From: Rahnella ecdela
GTDB taxonomy: Bacteria > Pseudomonadota > Gammaproteobacteria > Enterobacterales > Enterobacteriaceae
Assembly: GCF_019049625.1 (NCBI RefSeq)
Contig: NZ_JAFMOY010000128.1
Coordinates: forward strand, 1-64,000
Direction of reading: 5' to 3'
DNA length: 64,000 bases
Shown: positions 35,131-53,408 of the stretch, in pieces
Layout of the letters: every line of letters begins with the position of its first letter
How positions within the stretch are numbered: the stretch's first letter is position 1
The notes under the pieces: generated by a model
Told to the model about the DNA's origin: nothing
Seen by the model: the letters and a program-made list of their open reading frames with translations, nothing else
The model's database searches: none
Translations under genes and position numbers: made by a program

Positions 35131-36384
35131 ATGAAAGATAATAGTATTTATTCTCCACAGTCGTCTGTGCCGGAAAAATCACGGGTGCTGGGCTGGTCTG
35201 ATTTATTCTCGTTGTGGTTCTCGCTCGGTATGGGCCTGATGGTGTTGCAGGCCGGTGCGATTCTGGCGCCGGGTCTGGGGCTGGCGGGTTCGCTGGCGGC
35301 AATTGTGCTGGGTTCCGCTGTCGGCGTTGCGCTATTGGCGCTGGTCGGGGTGATCGGCGGGCAGACGGGCATGTCATCCATGGCGTCGCTGAAACTGAGC
35401 CTCGGCAAACGCGGCGTGGCGTTGCCGGTGCTGTTCAATCTGATCCAGCTGATCGGCTGGGGCGCATTCGAAATTGTGGTGATGCGCGATGCCGCCAGTC
35501 TGCTGGCGAAACGAGCCTGGGGCGACGGCAGTTTTTGGTCGAATCCCACTCTCTGGACGTTTATTTTCGGCGTCGTCGCCACTTTGCTGGCGGCCAGCGG
35601 GCCACTGGCGTTTATCCGCGTGGTGCTGCGCCGCTGGGGCATCTGGTTGCTGCTGGCGAGCTGCGCGTGGCTGACCGGTTATCTGTTCCTGCACGCGGAT
35701 CTATCGACGCTGTGGCATAAGGCCGGAGACGGTTCAATGCCGTTCGCGCTGGCCTGCGATATCGTGGTGTCAATGGCGTTTTCCTGGCTGCCGCTGGTAT
35801 CGGATTACACCCGTTTCGGCAAATCTGCGCGGCAGAATTTCTGGGGAACCGCCTGCGGATATTTCCTCGGTAGCGTGTGGATGATGTCTCTCGGTGTCGC
35901 TTACACCCTGGCTTTTGTCAGCACATCGACCGATGCCAATGCGCTGCTGCTGGCGCTCTCAGGCGTTGCGCTGGGTATTCCGCTGCTGCTGATTCTGGTA
36001 GATGAACACGAAAATGCCTTTGCGGATATTCACTCAGCGGCGGTTTCTGCGGGTACATCGGTGCCTGTCAGCGTCGGTAAACTGACGCTCGGCATCGGTC
36101 TCCTGTGTACGCTGATTGCCTGGTCGGTGCCGCTGACGCAATACGAAAACTTCCTGCTGCTGATTGGTTCGGTATTTGCGCCGCTGTTCGGCGTGGTGCT
36201 GACACATCATTTCGTGCTGCGCCGTCAGACGACCGAAAACCTGAACCTGCGTTCTGTCGCGGCCTGGTTTATCGGTATCGCGGTCTATCATCTGATGGCA
36301 AATCTGCTGCCTGATGTCGGCGCGACGATTCCGTCGCTGCTGGTGGCAGGGCTGGTGTGCTGGGGATTAGGGCGCAAAGGCTGA
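35131..36384 (+). CDS. Cytosine/purine/thiamin-precursor permease, CytX-like
   Basis: The 417-residue protein has about 12 hydrophobic segments of the NCS1/CodB type. Leu-Gly-Trp-Ser-Asp-Leu-Phe-Ser-Leu-Trp-Phe-Ser-Leu-Gly-Met-Gly near residue 20 and Gly-Gln-Thr-Gly-Met-Ser-Ser-Met near 78 match the hydroxymethylpyrimidine transporter CytX. No TPP riboswitch (CTGATGAGA-type core) was recognised in the 146-base upstream gap, so thiamin control is not supported. Ends in a terminator. The family is firm, the substrate is not. Confidence 0.8.
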   Translation: MKDNSIYSPQSSVPEKSRVLGWSDLFSLWFSLGMGLMVLQAGAILAPGLGLAGSLAAIVLGSAVGVALLALVGVIGGQTGMSSMASLKLSLGKRGVALPVLFNLIQLIGWGAFEIVVMRDAASLLAKRAWGDGSFWSNPTLWTFIFGVVATLLAASGPLAFIRVVLRRWGIWLLLASCAWLTGYLFLHADLSTLWHKAGDGSMPFALACDIVVSMAFSWLPLVSDYTRFGKSARQNFWGTACGYFLGSVWMMSLGVAYTLAFVSTSTDANALLLALSGVALGIPLLLILVDEHENAFADIHSAAVSAGTSVPVSVGKLTLGIGLLCTLIAWSVPLTQYENFLLLIGSVFAPLFGVVLTHHFVLRRQTTENLNLRSVAAWFIGIAVYHLMANLLPDVGATIPSLLVAGLVCWGLGRKG

Positions 36385-36392
36385 ACTAAGAA

Positions 36393-36412
36393 AACCGCCC
36401 CTCAGGGCGGTT
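36393..36412 (+). terminator. Terminator-like hairpin after the CytX-like gene
   Basis: AACCGCCC and GGGCGGTT enclose CTCA, immediately after the stop codon. The T run is short (TTCCTT), so efficiency is uncertain. Confidence 0.65.
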
Positions 36413-36421
36413 CCTTAATTA

Positions 36422-36544
36422 CTACAAACCAGATCCTATGTTGACGTTAATCTTGATGTCAGAAACGTTAACGTTCCATCCACCATTCTCAGTCGTCATC
36501 AAAGAACCCAGCACAACGATCAGTGCATAAATACACTTTTTCAT
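36422..36544 (-). CDS. Candidate 40-residue secreted or membrane peptide
   Basis: An ATG at 36544 opens a 41-codon frame ending in TAG at 36422. The peptide begins MKKCIYALIVVLGSLM, a lysine-led hydrophobic segment like a signal peptide or a single membrane helix, followed by a polar tail ending in Lys-Ile-Asn-Val-Asn-Ile-Gly-Ser-Gly-Leu. The ribosome-binding site is weak (AAGG). The 200 bases upstream are rich in stems. This combination resembles type I toxin or secreted-peptide genes, but nothing specific is recognised, and a chance ORF cannot be ruled out. Confidence 0.45.
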   Translation of the reverse strand: MKKCIYALIVVLGSLMTTENGGWNVNVSDIKINVNIGSGL

Positions 36545-36860
36545 TGTTGCGGCCTTTTACAACCGCGTTTCACCAATAAGCACCGGGACCGACTGGAGAA
36601 GAACAAACAGCATCTGGACTGATTGTCCCCGCGGTACTCAAGTGCTAATTTCAAGCCCGGTGACCCGCCGCTAAACGGGCAAACTAGCCCCGCGCAGATG
36701 CTACCATCATGCCTATGATATTTGTAAGGTTATTGATCATAATTTAAGCTTGCGGGGAATTCTTCACTTAGGTATATTTATCCGGTCTGGGCTGCTTGTC
36801 CCGCTTATTTAAGCAAATGAAAATTGAGAAAGCTTAGCGCTAACTGAACTTCCTCAACAT
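36545..36860 (-). other. Structured gene-free region upstream of the small peptide
   Basis: No protein gene is seen. On the minus strand the segment around 36636-36700 carries nested complementary parts: GCTAG with a downstream TAGC, and CCCG with CGGG around TTTAGCGG. This could be a leader RNA or a small RNA gene; the promoter would lie in the AT-rich part at 36715-36800. An RNA fold was not computed. Confidence 0.4.
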
Positions 36861-36889
36861 AAAAACCGCTCTCTGAAGCGGTTTTTTTG
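36859..36889. terminator. Bidirectional terminator beside ygjK
   Basis: AAAAACCGCT (36861-36870) and AGCGGTTTTT (36877-36886) enclose six bases, with a further T run to the right. It ends the ygjJ-ygjK transcript and blocks read-in from the left. Confidence 0.9.
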
Positions 36890-36914
36890 TGCCTGAAATT
36901 CAGCCCTTATTCCC

Positions 36915-40462
<3,548 letters not shown>

Positions 40463-40484
40463 TTAAAATTAGGTAAATCGTTAA

Positions 40485-41570
<1,086 letters not shown>

Positions 41571-41638
41571 AATTTAACGGCATGATCCTCAGACCGATTT
41601 TTTATTTTTTGTGATCTCTCAGACAATCAGTAAAACTT

Positions 41639-45213
<3,575 letters not shown>

Positions 45214-45216
45214 TAA

Positions 45217-46764
<1,548 letters not shown>

Positions 46765-46796
46765 AACTCCGGTGCATAAAGAGGAAATAAAGACAT

Positions 46797-46827
46797 AAAA
46801 AAACCGCCTGAAAAGGCGGTTTTTGTT
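46797..46827. terminator. Bidirectional terminator between ygjI and mqo1
   Basis: AAAACCGCC and GGCGGTTTTT form the stem, flanked by A and T runs, so both the ebg operon and the leftward mqo gene can end here. Confidence 0.93.
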
Positions 46828-46842
46828 TTTCTGCTCCAGAAC

Positions 46843-48495
46843 TTACAGCGCAATATCCGCAGTCTGTTTCGGCTCTTGTTTCGCCTGAACGTCGAGCGGC
46901 CGCAGCTGAACCACATCGGCCACCGGCGTGGTGATCATCGACGGCGTTTCCAGTTGCAGAATGCGGCTGGTTTCCAGCAGTTCTTTTTCGGTCGCGTCGA
47001 TATTGCCATTCAGTTTGGTGCCATAAGACGGGATGATCTCCCGGAATTTGGCCTGCCATTCGGCACTGGCGGCTTTCTCTTTAAAAACGGTTTCCAGCAG
47101 TTTCATCATGATAGGCGCTGCGGTAGAGGCACCCGGTGACGCACCCAGCAAGGCGGCAATACTGCCGTCTTTCGCGCTGACGACTTCGGTGCCGAGACGC
47201 AATACGCCCCCGTGCTTGCCATCTTTTTTGATGACCTGCACGCGCTGTCCCGCCACCCAGCGTTTCCAGTCTTTCTGCTCGGCTTGCGGGAAGAACTCCT
47301 TCAGCGCGGCATGACGGTCTTCATCACTGAGCATGACCTGCCCGACCAGATATTTCACCAGATCGAAGTTGCCCATACCCACGCGGGTCATCGGTAACAG
47401 GTTGGAACTGTTGACGCTGCCGAACAAATCCCACAGAGAACCGTTTTTCAGGAATTTACTGGAGAAGGTGGCGAACGGCCCGAACAGCAGAACCTGTTTG
47501 CCATCAATAATACGGGTGTCGAGATGCGGAACCGACATCGGCGGCGCGCCCACGGCAGCTTTGCCGTAAACCTTCGCCAGATGACGTTTCACCACATCCT
47601 GATTTTCAGTCACCAGGAACTCGCCGCCGACCGGGAAACCGCCATATTCACGCGCTTCCGGAATGCCGGATTTTTGCAGCAGCGTCAGTGAAGCGCCGCC
47701 CGCGCCGATGAACACAAATTTTGCATTCACGACATGGTGCTTGTGACTGTGTTTGAGATCGCTAATCGTCACGCGCCAGCTTTTATCCGGATTGCGCTGG
47801 ATGTCGCGCACTTCCTGACCGTTTGCCAGCGTGAAATTGGATTTTTTCTGCAACGCCTCAACCAGCTGGCGGGTGACTTCGCCGAAGTTCACGTCGGTGC
47901 CTGCGGTGGTGCGGGTCGCGGCCACTTTTTGCGCCGGATCACGGCCTTCCATCACTGCCGGGATCCACTGTTTGATTTGTTCCGGGTCTTCTGAATATTC
48001 CATCCCGCGGAACAGGGTACTTTCCTGCAACGCAGCGAAGCGTTTGCGCAGGAAATCGATGTTGTCATCGCCCCAGACAAAGCTCATGTGCGGCACGCTG
48101 TTAATGAACGAGCGCGGATTATTCAGCACGCCTTTCTGAACCTGATACGCCATAAACTGACGGGAAACCTGGAAGGCTTCGTTGATCGCCACCGCTTTGG
48201 TGATATCGACAGAACCGTCGGACATCAGCGGGGTATAGTTCATTTCTGCCAGTGCGGAATGGCCGGTACCGGCGTTATTCCAGCCGTTGGAGCTTTCCTG
48301 CGCCACACCGTCCATGCGTTCAATCATATGGACTGACCAGTCCGGCTCGAGTTCCTGGAGGTAGGTCCCCAGGGTTGCACTCATAATTCCGCCGCCGACC
48401 AGCAATACATCAACGGATTTTTCGTCTTCTGCGGCCGCAGGCTCGCTGGCACCCAGTGAGTCACGGTTGAGAAGCATACCAAGTATCTTTCTCAT
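46843..48495 (-). CDS. mqo: Malate:quinone oxidoreductase, copy 1
   Basis: The 550-residue peripheral membrane flavoenzyme oxidises malate to oxaloacetate and passes electrons to quinone. It has the FAD motif Leu-Val-Gly-Gly-Gly-Ile-Met-Ser-Ala (near residue 31), the family core [12 protein letters not shown], and C-terminal [11 protein letters not shown]. Against copy 2, its first 20 residues have lost the hydrophobic run, and Cys is replaced with polar residues, so membrane contact or targeting may differ. Its leader is nearly the same as that of copy 2. The shared ending Ala-Asp-(Ile/Val)-Ala-Leu is conserved with E. coli Mqo. Confidence 0.95.
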   Translation of the reverse strand: MRKILGMLLNRDSLGASEPAAAEDEKSVDVLLVGGGIMSATLGTYLQELEPDWSVHMIERMDGVAQESSNGWNNAGTGHSALAEMNYTPLMSDGSVDITKAVAINEAFQVSRQFMAYQVQKGVLNNPRSFINSVPHMSFVWGDDNIDFLRKRFAALQESTLFRGMEYSEDPEQIKQWIPAVMEGRDPAQKVAATRTTAGTDVNFGEVTRQLVEALQKKSNFTLANGQEVRDIQRNPDKSWRVTISDLKHSHKHHVVNAKFVFIGAGGASLTLLQKSGIPEAREYGGFPVGGEFLVTENQDVVKRHLAKVYGKAAVGAPPMSVPHLDTRIIDGKQVLLFGPFATFSSKFLKNGSLWDLFGSVNSSNLLPMTRVGMGNFDLVKYLVGQVMLSDEDRHAALKEFFPQAEQKDWKRWVAGQRVQVIKKDGKHGGVLRLGTEVVSAKDGSIAALLGASPGASTAAPIMMKLLETVFKEKAASAEWQAKFREIIPSYGTKLNGNIDATEKELLETSRILQLETPSMITTPVADVVQLRPLDVQAKQEPKQTADIAL

Positions 48496-48879
48496 GACGT
48501 CTGTTTCTCTAAATGTTCAGTTCTGTTTTTGGCGATTCATTTAAGAATATTGTTATGTGTCGAACAAGAAATTAGCAAAAAAACACGCGGGATCGTTACT
48601 GAAACTTCATTTTTTAAACTGCTGGCTACGAATATAACATTATCACTACATAATTTAAAAAAGGATTTAACCTTTAAAAAAAACAGGCAAACGGGATAAT
48701 GGACAGCGCTTCAGGCCGCGTCACTACTGGATTTAAGGAGTCATGAAAGGGAGTTTTGAAGGGCTTTGGGACGTACAAAGAACGAGCTATTCGTGCTAAA
48801 TCGCATTTTAAAGCGAAAGTGGGATGTTAAAAAGGCGCGGCTGCCCGCGCCTTCTGAACGGTTTTGTTAAGAACTCAGA
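48496..48879. other. Spacer between the two mqo copies with the terminator of copy 2
   Basis: No gene is present in 384 bases. The left side is the promoter region of copy 1 (AT-rich 48540-48690). The right end has the hairpin GGCGCGG-CTGC-CCGCGCC (48834-48851); read on the minus strand it is followed by TTTTT and serves to end mqo copy 2. Confidence 0.7.
48829..48853 (-). terminator. Terminator of mqo copy 2
   Basis: GGCGCGG and CCGCGCC pair around a short loop; the minus-strand transcript continues into TTTTTAA. It is 25 bases after the mqo2 stop. Confidence 0.85.
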
Positions 48880-50529
48880 TTACAACGCAACATCCGCAAC
48901 CTGCTTCTGCTCTTCACCCTTCTGTGGAGCAGAAGAATTGTCCGCTGCCGGAGCCGGTTCCGCCGCTTTTGGCTGCGGATTATCCAGCATCAGAACGCGG
49001 CTGGTGTCGCCCAGCTCTTTCTCGGTCGCGGCCACGTTGCCGTTAAGTTCAGTGCCGTAAGAAGGGATGATTTCCTTCAGTTTTGCCTGCCATTCCGGCG
49101 TCGCCACTTTGTCTTTAAACACTTTTTCCATCAGGTGCAGCATGATAGGTGCCGCGGTGGAAGCCCCCGGAGAAGCGCCCAGCAGCGCGGTAATGCTGCC
49201 GTCTTTCGAACTCACCACTTCGGTGCCGAGGCGCAGAACGCCGCCTTCTTTCTCATCTTTCTTGATGATCTGCACGCGCTGACCGGCTTCCCACAGACGC
49301 CAGTCTTCTTTCTTCGCATCCGGGAAGTATTCACGTAACGCATCGAAACGGTCTTCGTCGGAGAGCATTACCTGGCTGACCAGATATTTCACCAGATCGA
49401 AGTTGTCGATACCCACATGGGTCATCGGCATGATGTTGGAGAAATTCACGCTGCCGAACAGATCCCACAGGGAACCGTTTTTCAGGAATTTGCTGGAGAA
49501 GGTCGCAAATGGCCCGAACAGCAGAACCTGTTTGCCATCCAGAATACGGGTGTCGAGGTGCGGAACGGACATCGGCGGAGAGCCGACAGAGGCTTTACCG
49601 TACACTTTAGCCAGATGCCGCTTCACTACGTCCGGGTTTTCAGTCACCAGGAATTCGCCGCCGACCGGGAAGCCGCCGTAGTTATCCGCTTCCGGAATGC
49701 CGGATTTTTGCAGCAACGTCAGGGACGCGCCGCCGGCGCCGATAAACACGAATTTCGCTTTGATGACGCTTTCTTTACCGTCGTTTTTGAGATCAGCAAC
49801 GGTCACGTTCCAGGTGTTATCCGGATTACGTTTAATGTCGCGGACTTCATGGCCGAGGCTCAGCGAGAAGTTTGGTTTCTTCTGCAGGGACGCCACCAGC
49901 TGACGAGTGATTTCACCGAAGTTGACGTCGGTACCAATCGGAATTCGGGTCGCAGCAACTTTCTGCGCCGGATCACGTCCTTCCATCACCAGCGGGATCC
50001 ACTGTTTGATTTGCGCCGGATCTTCTGAATATTCCATCCCGCGGAATAGCGTGCTTTGCTGCAATGCCGCAAAACGTTTACGCAGGAAATTAATGTTGTC
50101 GTCACCCCACACAAAACTCATGTGCGGCGTGCTGTTGATGAACGAGCGCGGATTATGCAGTACGCCGTTCTCAACCTGATAAGTCCAGAACTGACGGGAA
50201 ATCTGGAAGGATTCATTGATTTCAACCGCTTTGGAGATATCGATACTGCCGTCGGCTTTTTCCGGCGTGTAGTTCATTTCTGCCAGCGCAGAGTGGCCGG
50301 TACCGGCATTGTTCCAGCCATTGGAGCTTTCCAGCGCCACGCCGTCGAGGCGCTCCACCATGTTGATTGACCAGTCTGGTTCTAATTCCTGAAGGTATGT
50401 CCCCAGCGTCGCGCTCATAATGCCGCCGCCGATCAGTAACACATCAACGGGTTTTTCATCTTCTGCCCGCGCCGACTGGCTGAAAGCCACCACGTTAAGG
50501 CAGAGGATCATGGCAAGTATCTTTCTCAT
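48880..50529 (-). CDS. mqo: Malate:quinone oxidoreductase, copy 2
   Basis: The 549-residue protein has the same motifs as copy 1 and is closer to E. coli Mqo, including a hydrophobic N-terminal segment ([10 protein letters not shown]) and the ending Val-Ala-Asp-Val-Ala-Leu. Both copies begin Met-Arg-Lys-Ile-Leu and share the same upstream bases, which points to a tandem duplication that included the leader. This copy probably keeps the original role; copy 1 may be expressed or located differently. The two enzymes support the TCA cycle alongside soluble malate dehydrogenase. Confidence 0.96.
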   Translation of the reverse strand: MRKILAMILCLNVVAFSQSARAEDEKPVDVLLIGGGIMSATLGTYLQELEPDWSINMVERLDGVALESSNGWNNAGTGHSALAEMNYTPEKADGSIDISKAVEINESFQISRQFWTYQVENGVLHNPRSFINSTPHMSFVWGDDNINFLRKRFAALQQSTLFRGMEYSEDPAQIKQWIPLVMEGRDPAQKVAATRIPIGTDVNFGEITRQLVASLQKKPNFSLSLGHEVRDIKRNPDNTWNVTVADLKNDGKESVIKAKFVFIGAGGASLTLLQKSGIPEADNYGGFPVGGEFLVTENPDVVKRHLAKVYGKASVGSPPMSVPHLDTRILDGKQVLLFGPFATFSSKFLKNGSLWDLFGSVNFSNIMPMTHVGIDNFDLVKYLVSQVMLSDEDRFDALREYFPDAKKEDWRLWEAGQRVQIIKKDEKEGGVLRLGTEVVSSKDGSITALLGASPGASTAAPIMLHLMEKVFKDKVATPEWQAKLKEIIPSYGTELNGNVAATEKELGDTSRVLMLDNPQPKAAEPAPAADNSSAPQKGEEQKQVADVAL

Positions 50530-50817
50530 GACGTCTGTTTCTCTGAATGTTTAGTTTTAGTTTTGCAGGTGAAAGCTATCCAAAATTCCCTGGATAAACG
50601 AAATCAACAACCCGGTGAGCGGGAAATAAGCGATTATTTCCACAGAGTATGAAAGGACAATAATGGGGAGCAACGAAACAGCGGTGCGGAACGACAAATC
50701 AACCACATAAATGTTAACGATTACTCATATTATCGAGATTTCGTAAACAATTTAACATCGTGGTTACGTGTATTAAAAATTGTTTAATACTTTAAATAAT
50801 TACATAAGTTAGTTCCG
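50530..50817. promoter_or_regulatory. Promoter region of mqo copy 2 and end of the anti-sigma gene
   Basis: This 288-base gap has no ORF. The AT-rich half at 50690-50815 should contain the mqo2 promoter; it also follows the anti-sigma stop. Promoter hexamers were not assigned, and no strong terminator for the sigma operon was seen. Confidence 0.4.
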
Positions 50818-51606
50818 TTACGAAACTACCTGCCTGATATTGGCCTGCAACGCCACAGCGTGCGTGGCCATGTCATCCGCCGGACTGTGGCCGATCAGCA
50901 TGAAGTTGTAGCCGGCGTGGCGCCAGTAAACCACGTTCATCCCGCGGCGGATTTCGCTTTCCTGAGCGGTTGTCCCGCGATGTTCGCTGCGCGTAATACA
51001 TAGCGCCATCGGGCCATATTTCCGGTCGAGATAAGTGATTTGCGCAATATCGTAATCGTCATAATGCAGCATCCGCGCATCTTTCAGGCTCGCGCCCTGC
51101 ACCGCCAGCGCCGCTGGCGTTAACGCAATGCCTAAGGCATTCTGCACCCGCGAAAGCTGCGTTTGTTGCTGTCCGGCGGAGTCATAAACATCCGCCAGCG
51201 TCTGCGCGGTATACAGCGACATGTAATCCGCCACGCGCGCGCGCCAGTTATCGTCGGAGGTAAACAGCGTGGAATAACGCCCGGCCAGCAACCCGACGGC
51301 AAGAAAACTTACCGACGCGGCGAGCAGTGCGCGACGGCTGAAACGGCGCGAAGTCGCCACCGGCGTATCAGGAATAGCATCCAGCGCGGCCTGTAATTTA
51401 CCGACCGGCGCTTCCTGCAACATCGCGCCAAAGGCATCGTGGAACGGTAAATTGCTGCGCGACATCTGCACCAGCCGCTGCGCCAGCACGTCATCCTGCG
51501 CCAGTTGCCCTTCAAATTGTGCGCGCTGCGGTTCGCTTAACTGATTGTCGAGATAAGCGACCAGCGTTTCATCGGTATAAGGCGCAGACGGGATTTCACG
51601 GGTCAT
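50818..51606 (-). CDS. Anti-sigma factor of the adjacent ECF sigma factor
   Basis: About 262 residues: an N-terminal anti-sigma domain (Leu-Val-Ala-Tyr-Leu-Asp-Asn-Gln-Leu-Ser, about 10-50) without the zinc motif His-x3-Cys-x2-Cys, one membrane helix (about 95-115, Leu-Ala-Ala-Ser-Val-Ser-Phe-Leu-Ala-Val-Gly-Leu), and a periplasmic C-terminal domain. The start at 51606 overlaps the sigma stop by four bases (ATGA), so the pair is coupled; the longer frame from 51708 lies inside the sigma gene. It should hold the sigma factor inactive until a periplasmic signal. Confidence 0.88.
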   Translation of the reverse strand: MTREIPSAPYTDETLVAYLDNQLSEPQRAQFEGQLAQDDVLAQRLVQMSRSNLPFHDAFGAMLQEAPVGKLQAALDAIPDTPVATSRRFSRRALLAASVSFLAVGLLAGRYSTLFTSDDNWRARVADYMSLYTAQTLADVYDSAGQQQTQLSRVQNALGIALTPAALAVQGASLKDARMLHYDDYDIAQITYLDRKYGPMALCITRSEHRGTTAQESEIRRGMNVVYWRHAGYNFMLIGHSPADDMATHAVALQANIRQVVS

Positions 51607-52121
51607 TTTTTCTCTCCCTGCTGCGGTTGTGTGGAGGCACCGGCATCTTTTGCCAGCGTCAGCCGTGCAGCTGCCAGACGGCTCATGATGGTGCCCGCAG
51701 GCACGCAAAGCGTCACTGCCGCCTCCTGATAGGTAAAACCTTCGACGTACACCAGAAACACCGCGTTACGCTGGGCTTCGGGCAGACGGTTCACCCGCTG
51801 CATCACCTGCATATGCCAGTGCCGTTCATCGAAAGACAACGTGTCGGCGGGCGCATCCGTTTCTCCGGCATCCACAAATCCCTGCCCCTGACGGACGTGC
51901 TGCGCCCTGAGTTCGTTAACCCATATCGAGTGCAAAATCGAAAAGAGCCAGCGATCTGCGCCGGTGCTGTCAGCCACTTGCGCGCAGCGTTCCAGCGCCC
52001 GCACGCAGGTGGATTGCACCAGATCGTCTGCCACATCGTGCTTGCGCGATAACACCATCGCGTAGCGCCACAAACGTGACAGGCACTGGCTCAGTTCAGA
52101 ACGTAAGTCTGCCGGTGAGAT
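51603..52121 (-). CDS. ECF-type sigma-70-family sigma factor (start codon uncertain)
   Basis: About 172 residues if read from 52121. It has sigma region 2 (Asp-Leu-Val-Gln-Ser-Thr-Cys-Val-Arg-Ala-Leu-Glu-Arg) and region 4 (Leu-Pro-Glu-Ala-Gln-Arg-Asn-Ala-Val-Phe, Tyr-Gln-Glu-Ala-Ala, Ile-Met-Ser-Arg-Leu-Ala-Ala-Ala-Arg). The coding frame stays open upstream of the first TTG (52073) with family-like sequence (Leu-Ser-Gln-Cys-Leu-Ser-Arg-Leu-Trp-Arg-Tyr), but holds no ATG, GTG or TTG at the expected place: ATC occupies it at 52121-52119, after GGAG. It may use ATC, TTG at 52073, or be damaged. Confidence 0.8.
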   Translation of the reverse strand: MSPADLRSELSQCLSRLWRYAMVLSRKHDVADDLVQSTCVRALERCAQVADSTGADRWLFSILHSIWVNELRAQHVRQGQGFVDAGETDAPADTLSFDERHWHMQVMQRVNRLPEAQRNAVFLVYVEGFTYQEAAVTLCVPAGTIMSRLAAARLTLAKDAGASTQPQQGEKK

Positions 52122-52138
52122 TTATCGTTTCTCCGTAT

Positions 52139-52681
52139 TCAGGATTCCGGATGACCGTCGATGGCGGCGCTCAGGTCGCGATATTCTTCGCAACCGGTGC
52201 CGCATAATCCTTTGATAGTCGCCAGCTGGGCTTTAGCGAGATCCGGACGCCCTTTAATCATATAAGCCTCGCCGAGATATTCCCGGACTTTGGCGTAGTT
52301 CGCGTCAATCGCAATCGACTTCTGATAATAGCTGATGCCTTCGTCGGTGCGCCCGAGTTTACGCGTGGCATAACCGCGGTAGTTCCAGGCTTCTTTGGTG
52401 TTTTTATCTTTAAGCGTATCCAGCACGGTCAGCGCTTCCTGATAACGGCCAGTTTTTGCCAGATGATAGGCGTACTGCGTTTTATCCTGATCGGAAATCA
52501 TGCTGCTTTTATCCACCATGCAGCTTTTGGTTTTGCTGTCATAGATTTGTCCTTTCGGGCAGTCAGGCGTTTTCTTCGCATCAGAATCGTCGCCCATCGC
52601 GTTTGCCGCCGCGCTGAAAAACAGCAGATTGCCAGCCAGACACACAACCGCCAGCGCCTGTATTACCGTTTTTGTCTTCAT
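52139..52681 (-). CDS. Exported tetratricopeptide-repeat protein
   Basis: The 180-residue protein has a signal peptide (hydrophobic Val-Val-Cys-Leu-Ala-Gly-Asn-Leu-Leu-Phe, cleavage near Ala-Asn-Ala), a short Cys-pair region (Asp-Cys-Pro-Lys-Gly...Ser-Cys-Met) and at least two TPR units (residues 68-150, with Ala-Tyr-His-Leu-Ala-Lys-Thr-Gly-Arg-Tyr-Gln-Glu-Ala and Ala-Trp-Asn-Tyr-Arg-Gly-Tyr). It lies 17 bases upstream of the presumed sigma start and is in the same operon. It may be a periplasmic sensing partner of the anti-sigma factor, though this is inferred from position. Confidence 0.85.
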   Translation of the reverse strand: MKTKTVIQALAVVCLAGNLLFFSAAANAMGDDSDAKKTPDCPKGQIYDSKTKSCMVDKSSMISDQDKTQYAYHLAKTGRYQEALTVLDTLKDKNTKEAWNYRGYATRKLGRTDEGISYYQKSIAIDANYAKVREYLGEAYMIKGRPDLAKAQLATIKGLCGTGCEEYRDLSAAIDGHPES

Positions 52682-52711
52682 GATGATGTCCTGTAGGAAT
52701 TAACTGATGAC

Positions 52712-53308
52712 TTACGGGCGGCCTGCGCTGCCCGGTAACATGCGGCGCAGAATGCCGTCGCGGAGAACGTAATGGTGGAAAAGTGCCGCCAGCGCATGAA
52801 CGCCCGCAATGATGATCAGCGCCCAGGCGACGTTGTTATGCAGCGAACCGAAGGTTTTGGTCATGATGCTGTCGAAATTGAATACGTCAGGAATAGGGAA
52901 TAAGCCGAAGAAATAGAACGGCTCCGCCTGCGACCAGCGGAATAAAAAGCCCAGAATGATTTGCGCGACCAGCAATAAATAGAGCGCCAGATGCGTCAGA
53001 TGCGCGGCGGCTTTCATCAGCGCCGGCATGGCGACCGGTTGCTGTTTACTGCGACCGGTGCTGACGGTAAACAACCGCCAGATCAGACGCCCGGTGATAA
53101 TCGCCGCCAGCAAAATCCCGACCGAGATATGTACCGATTGCAGCCCTTTGCGCAGCGGTGTGCCACGTTCGAGGACTTCCCAGATATGCGCGCTGGCAAA
53201 CAGGAAAATCACGGCCAGCGCCGTCAGCCAGTGCAGCAAAATAGTCAGCCCGTCGTAACGGCTGCGAAGAACCGGAGATGGCGTGGAAGTTGAAGTTAAT
53301 CGTTGCAT
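52712..53308 (-). CDS. Cytochrome b561-type membrane protein
   Basis: About 198 residues with four hydrophobic helices and the His pattern of the bacterial b561/CybB family: Leu-Leu-His-Trp near residue 28, Val-His-Ile-Ser-Val-Gly near 60, Leu-His-Asn-Asn-Val and Val-His-Ala near the end. It should bind two b-type hemes and pass electrons in the inner membrane, in some homologues from quinol to superoxide. The start at 53308 (MQRLTSTSTPS) is preferred to the GTG at 53347. It is first in the operon with the TPR, sigma and anti-sigma genes, suggesting a redox stimulus. Confidence 0.88.
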   Translation of the reverse strand: MQRLTSTSTPSPVLRSRYDGLTILLHWLTALAVIFLFASAHIWEVLERGTPLRKGLQSVHISVGILLAAIITGRLIWRLFTVSTGRSKQQPVAMPALMKAAAHLTHLALYLLLVAQIILGFLFRWSQAEPFYFFGLFPIPDVFNFDSIMTKTFGSLHNNVAWALIIIAGVHALAALFHHYVLRDGILRRMLPGSAGRP

Positions 53309-53408
53309 AGAAACAGTGCCCGTAAGTGTTCGATATAAGGTAAACACCTGAGCACCGGTTTCTATTCGGTCGAAATGAAAATATTTTTAAGCGGCAAAGA
53401 GAAGGGAA

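Noticed and set aside
46843-50529. Mis-assembly as the reason for two mqo genes
   Set aside because: The two proteins differ at many places and have different spacers and terminators, so they are true paralogues.
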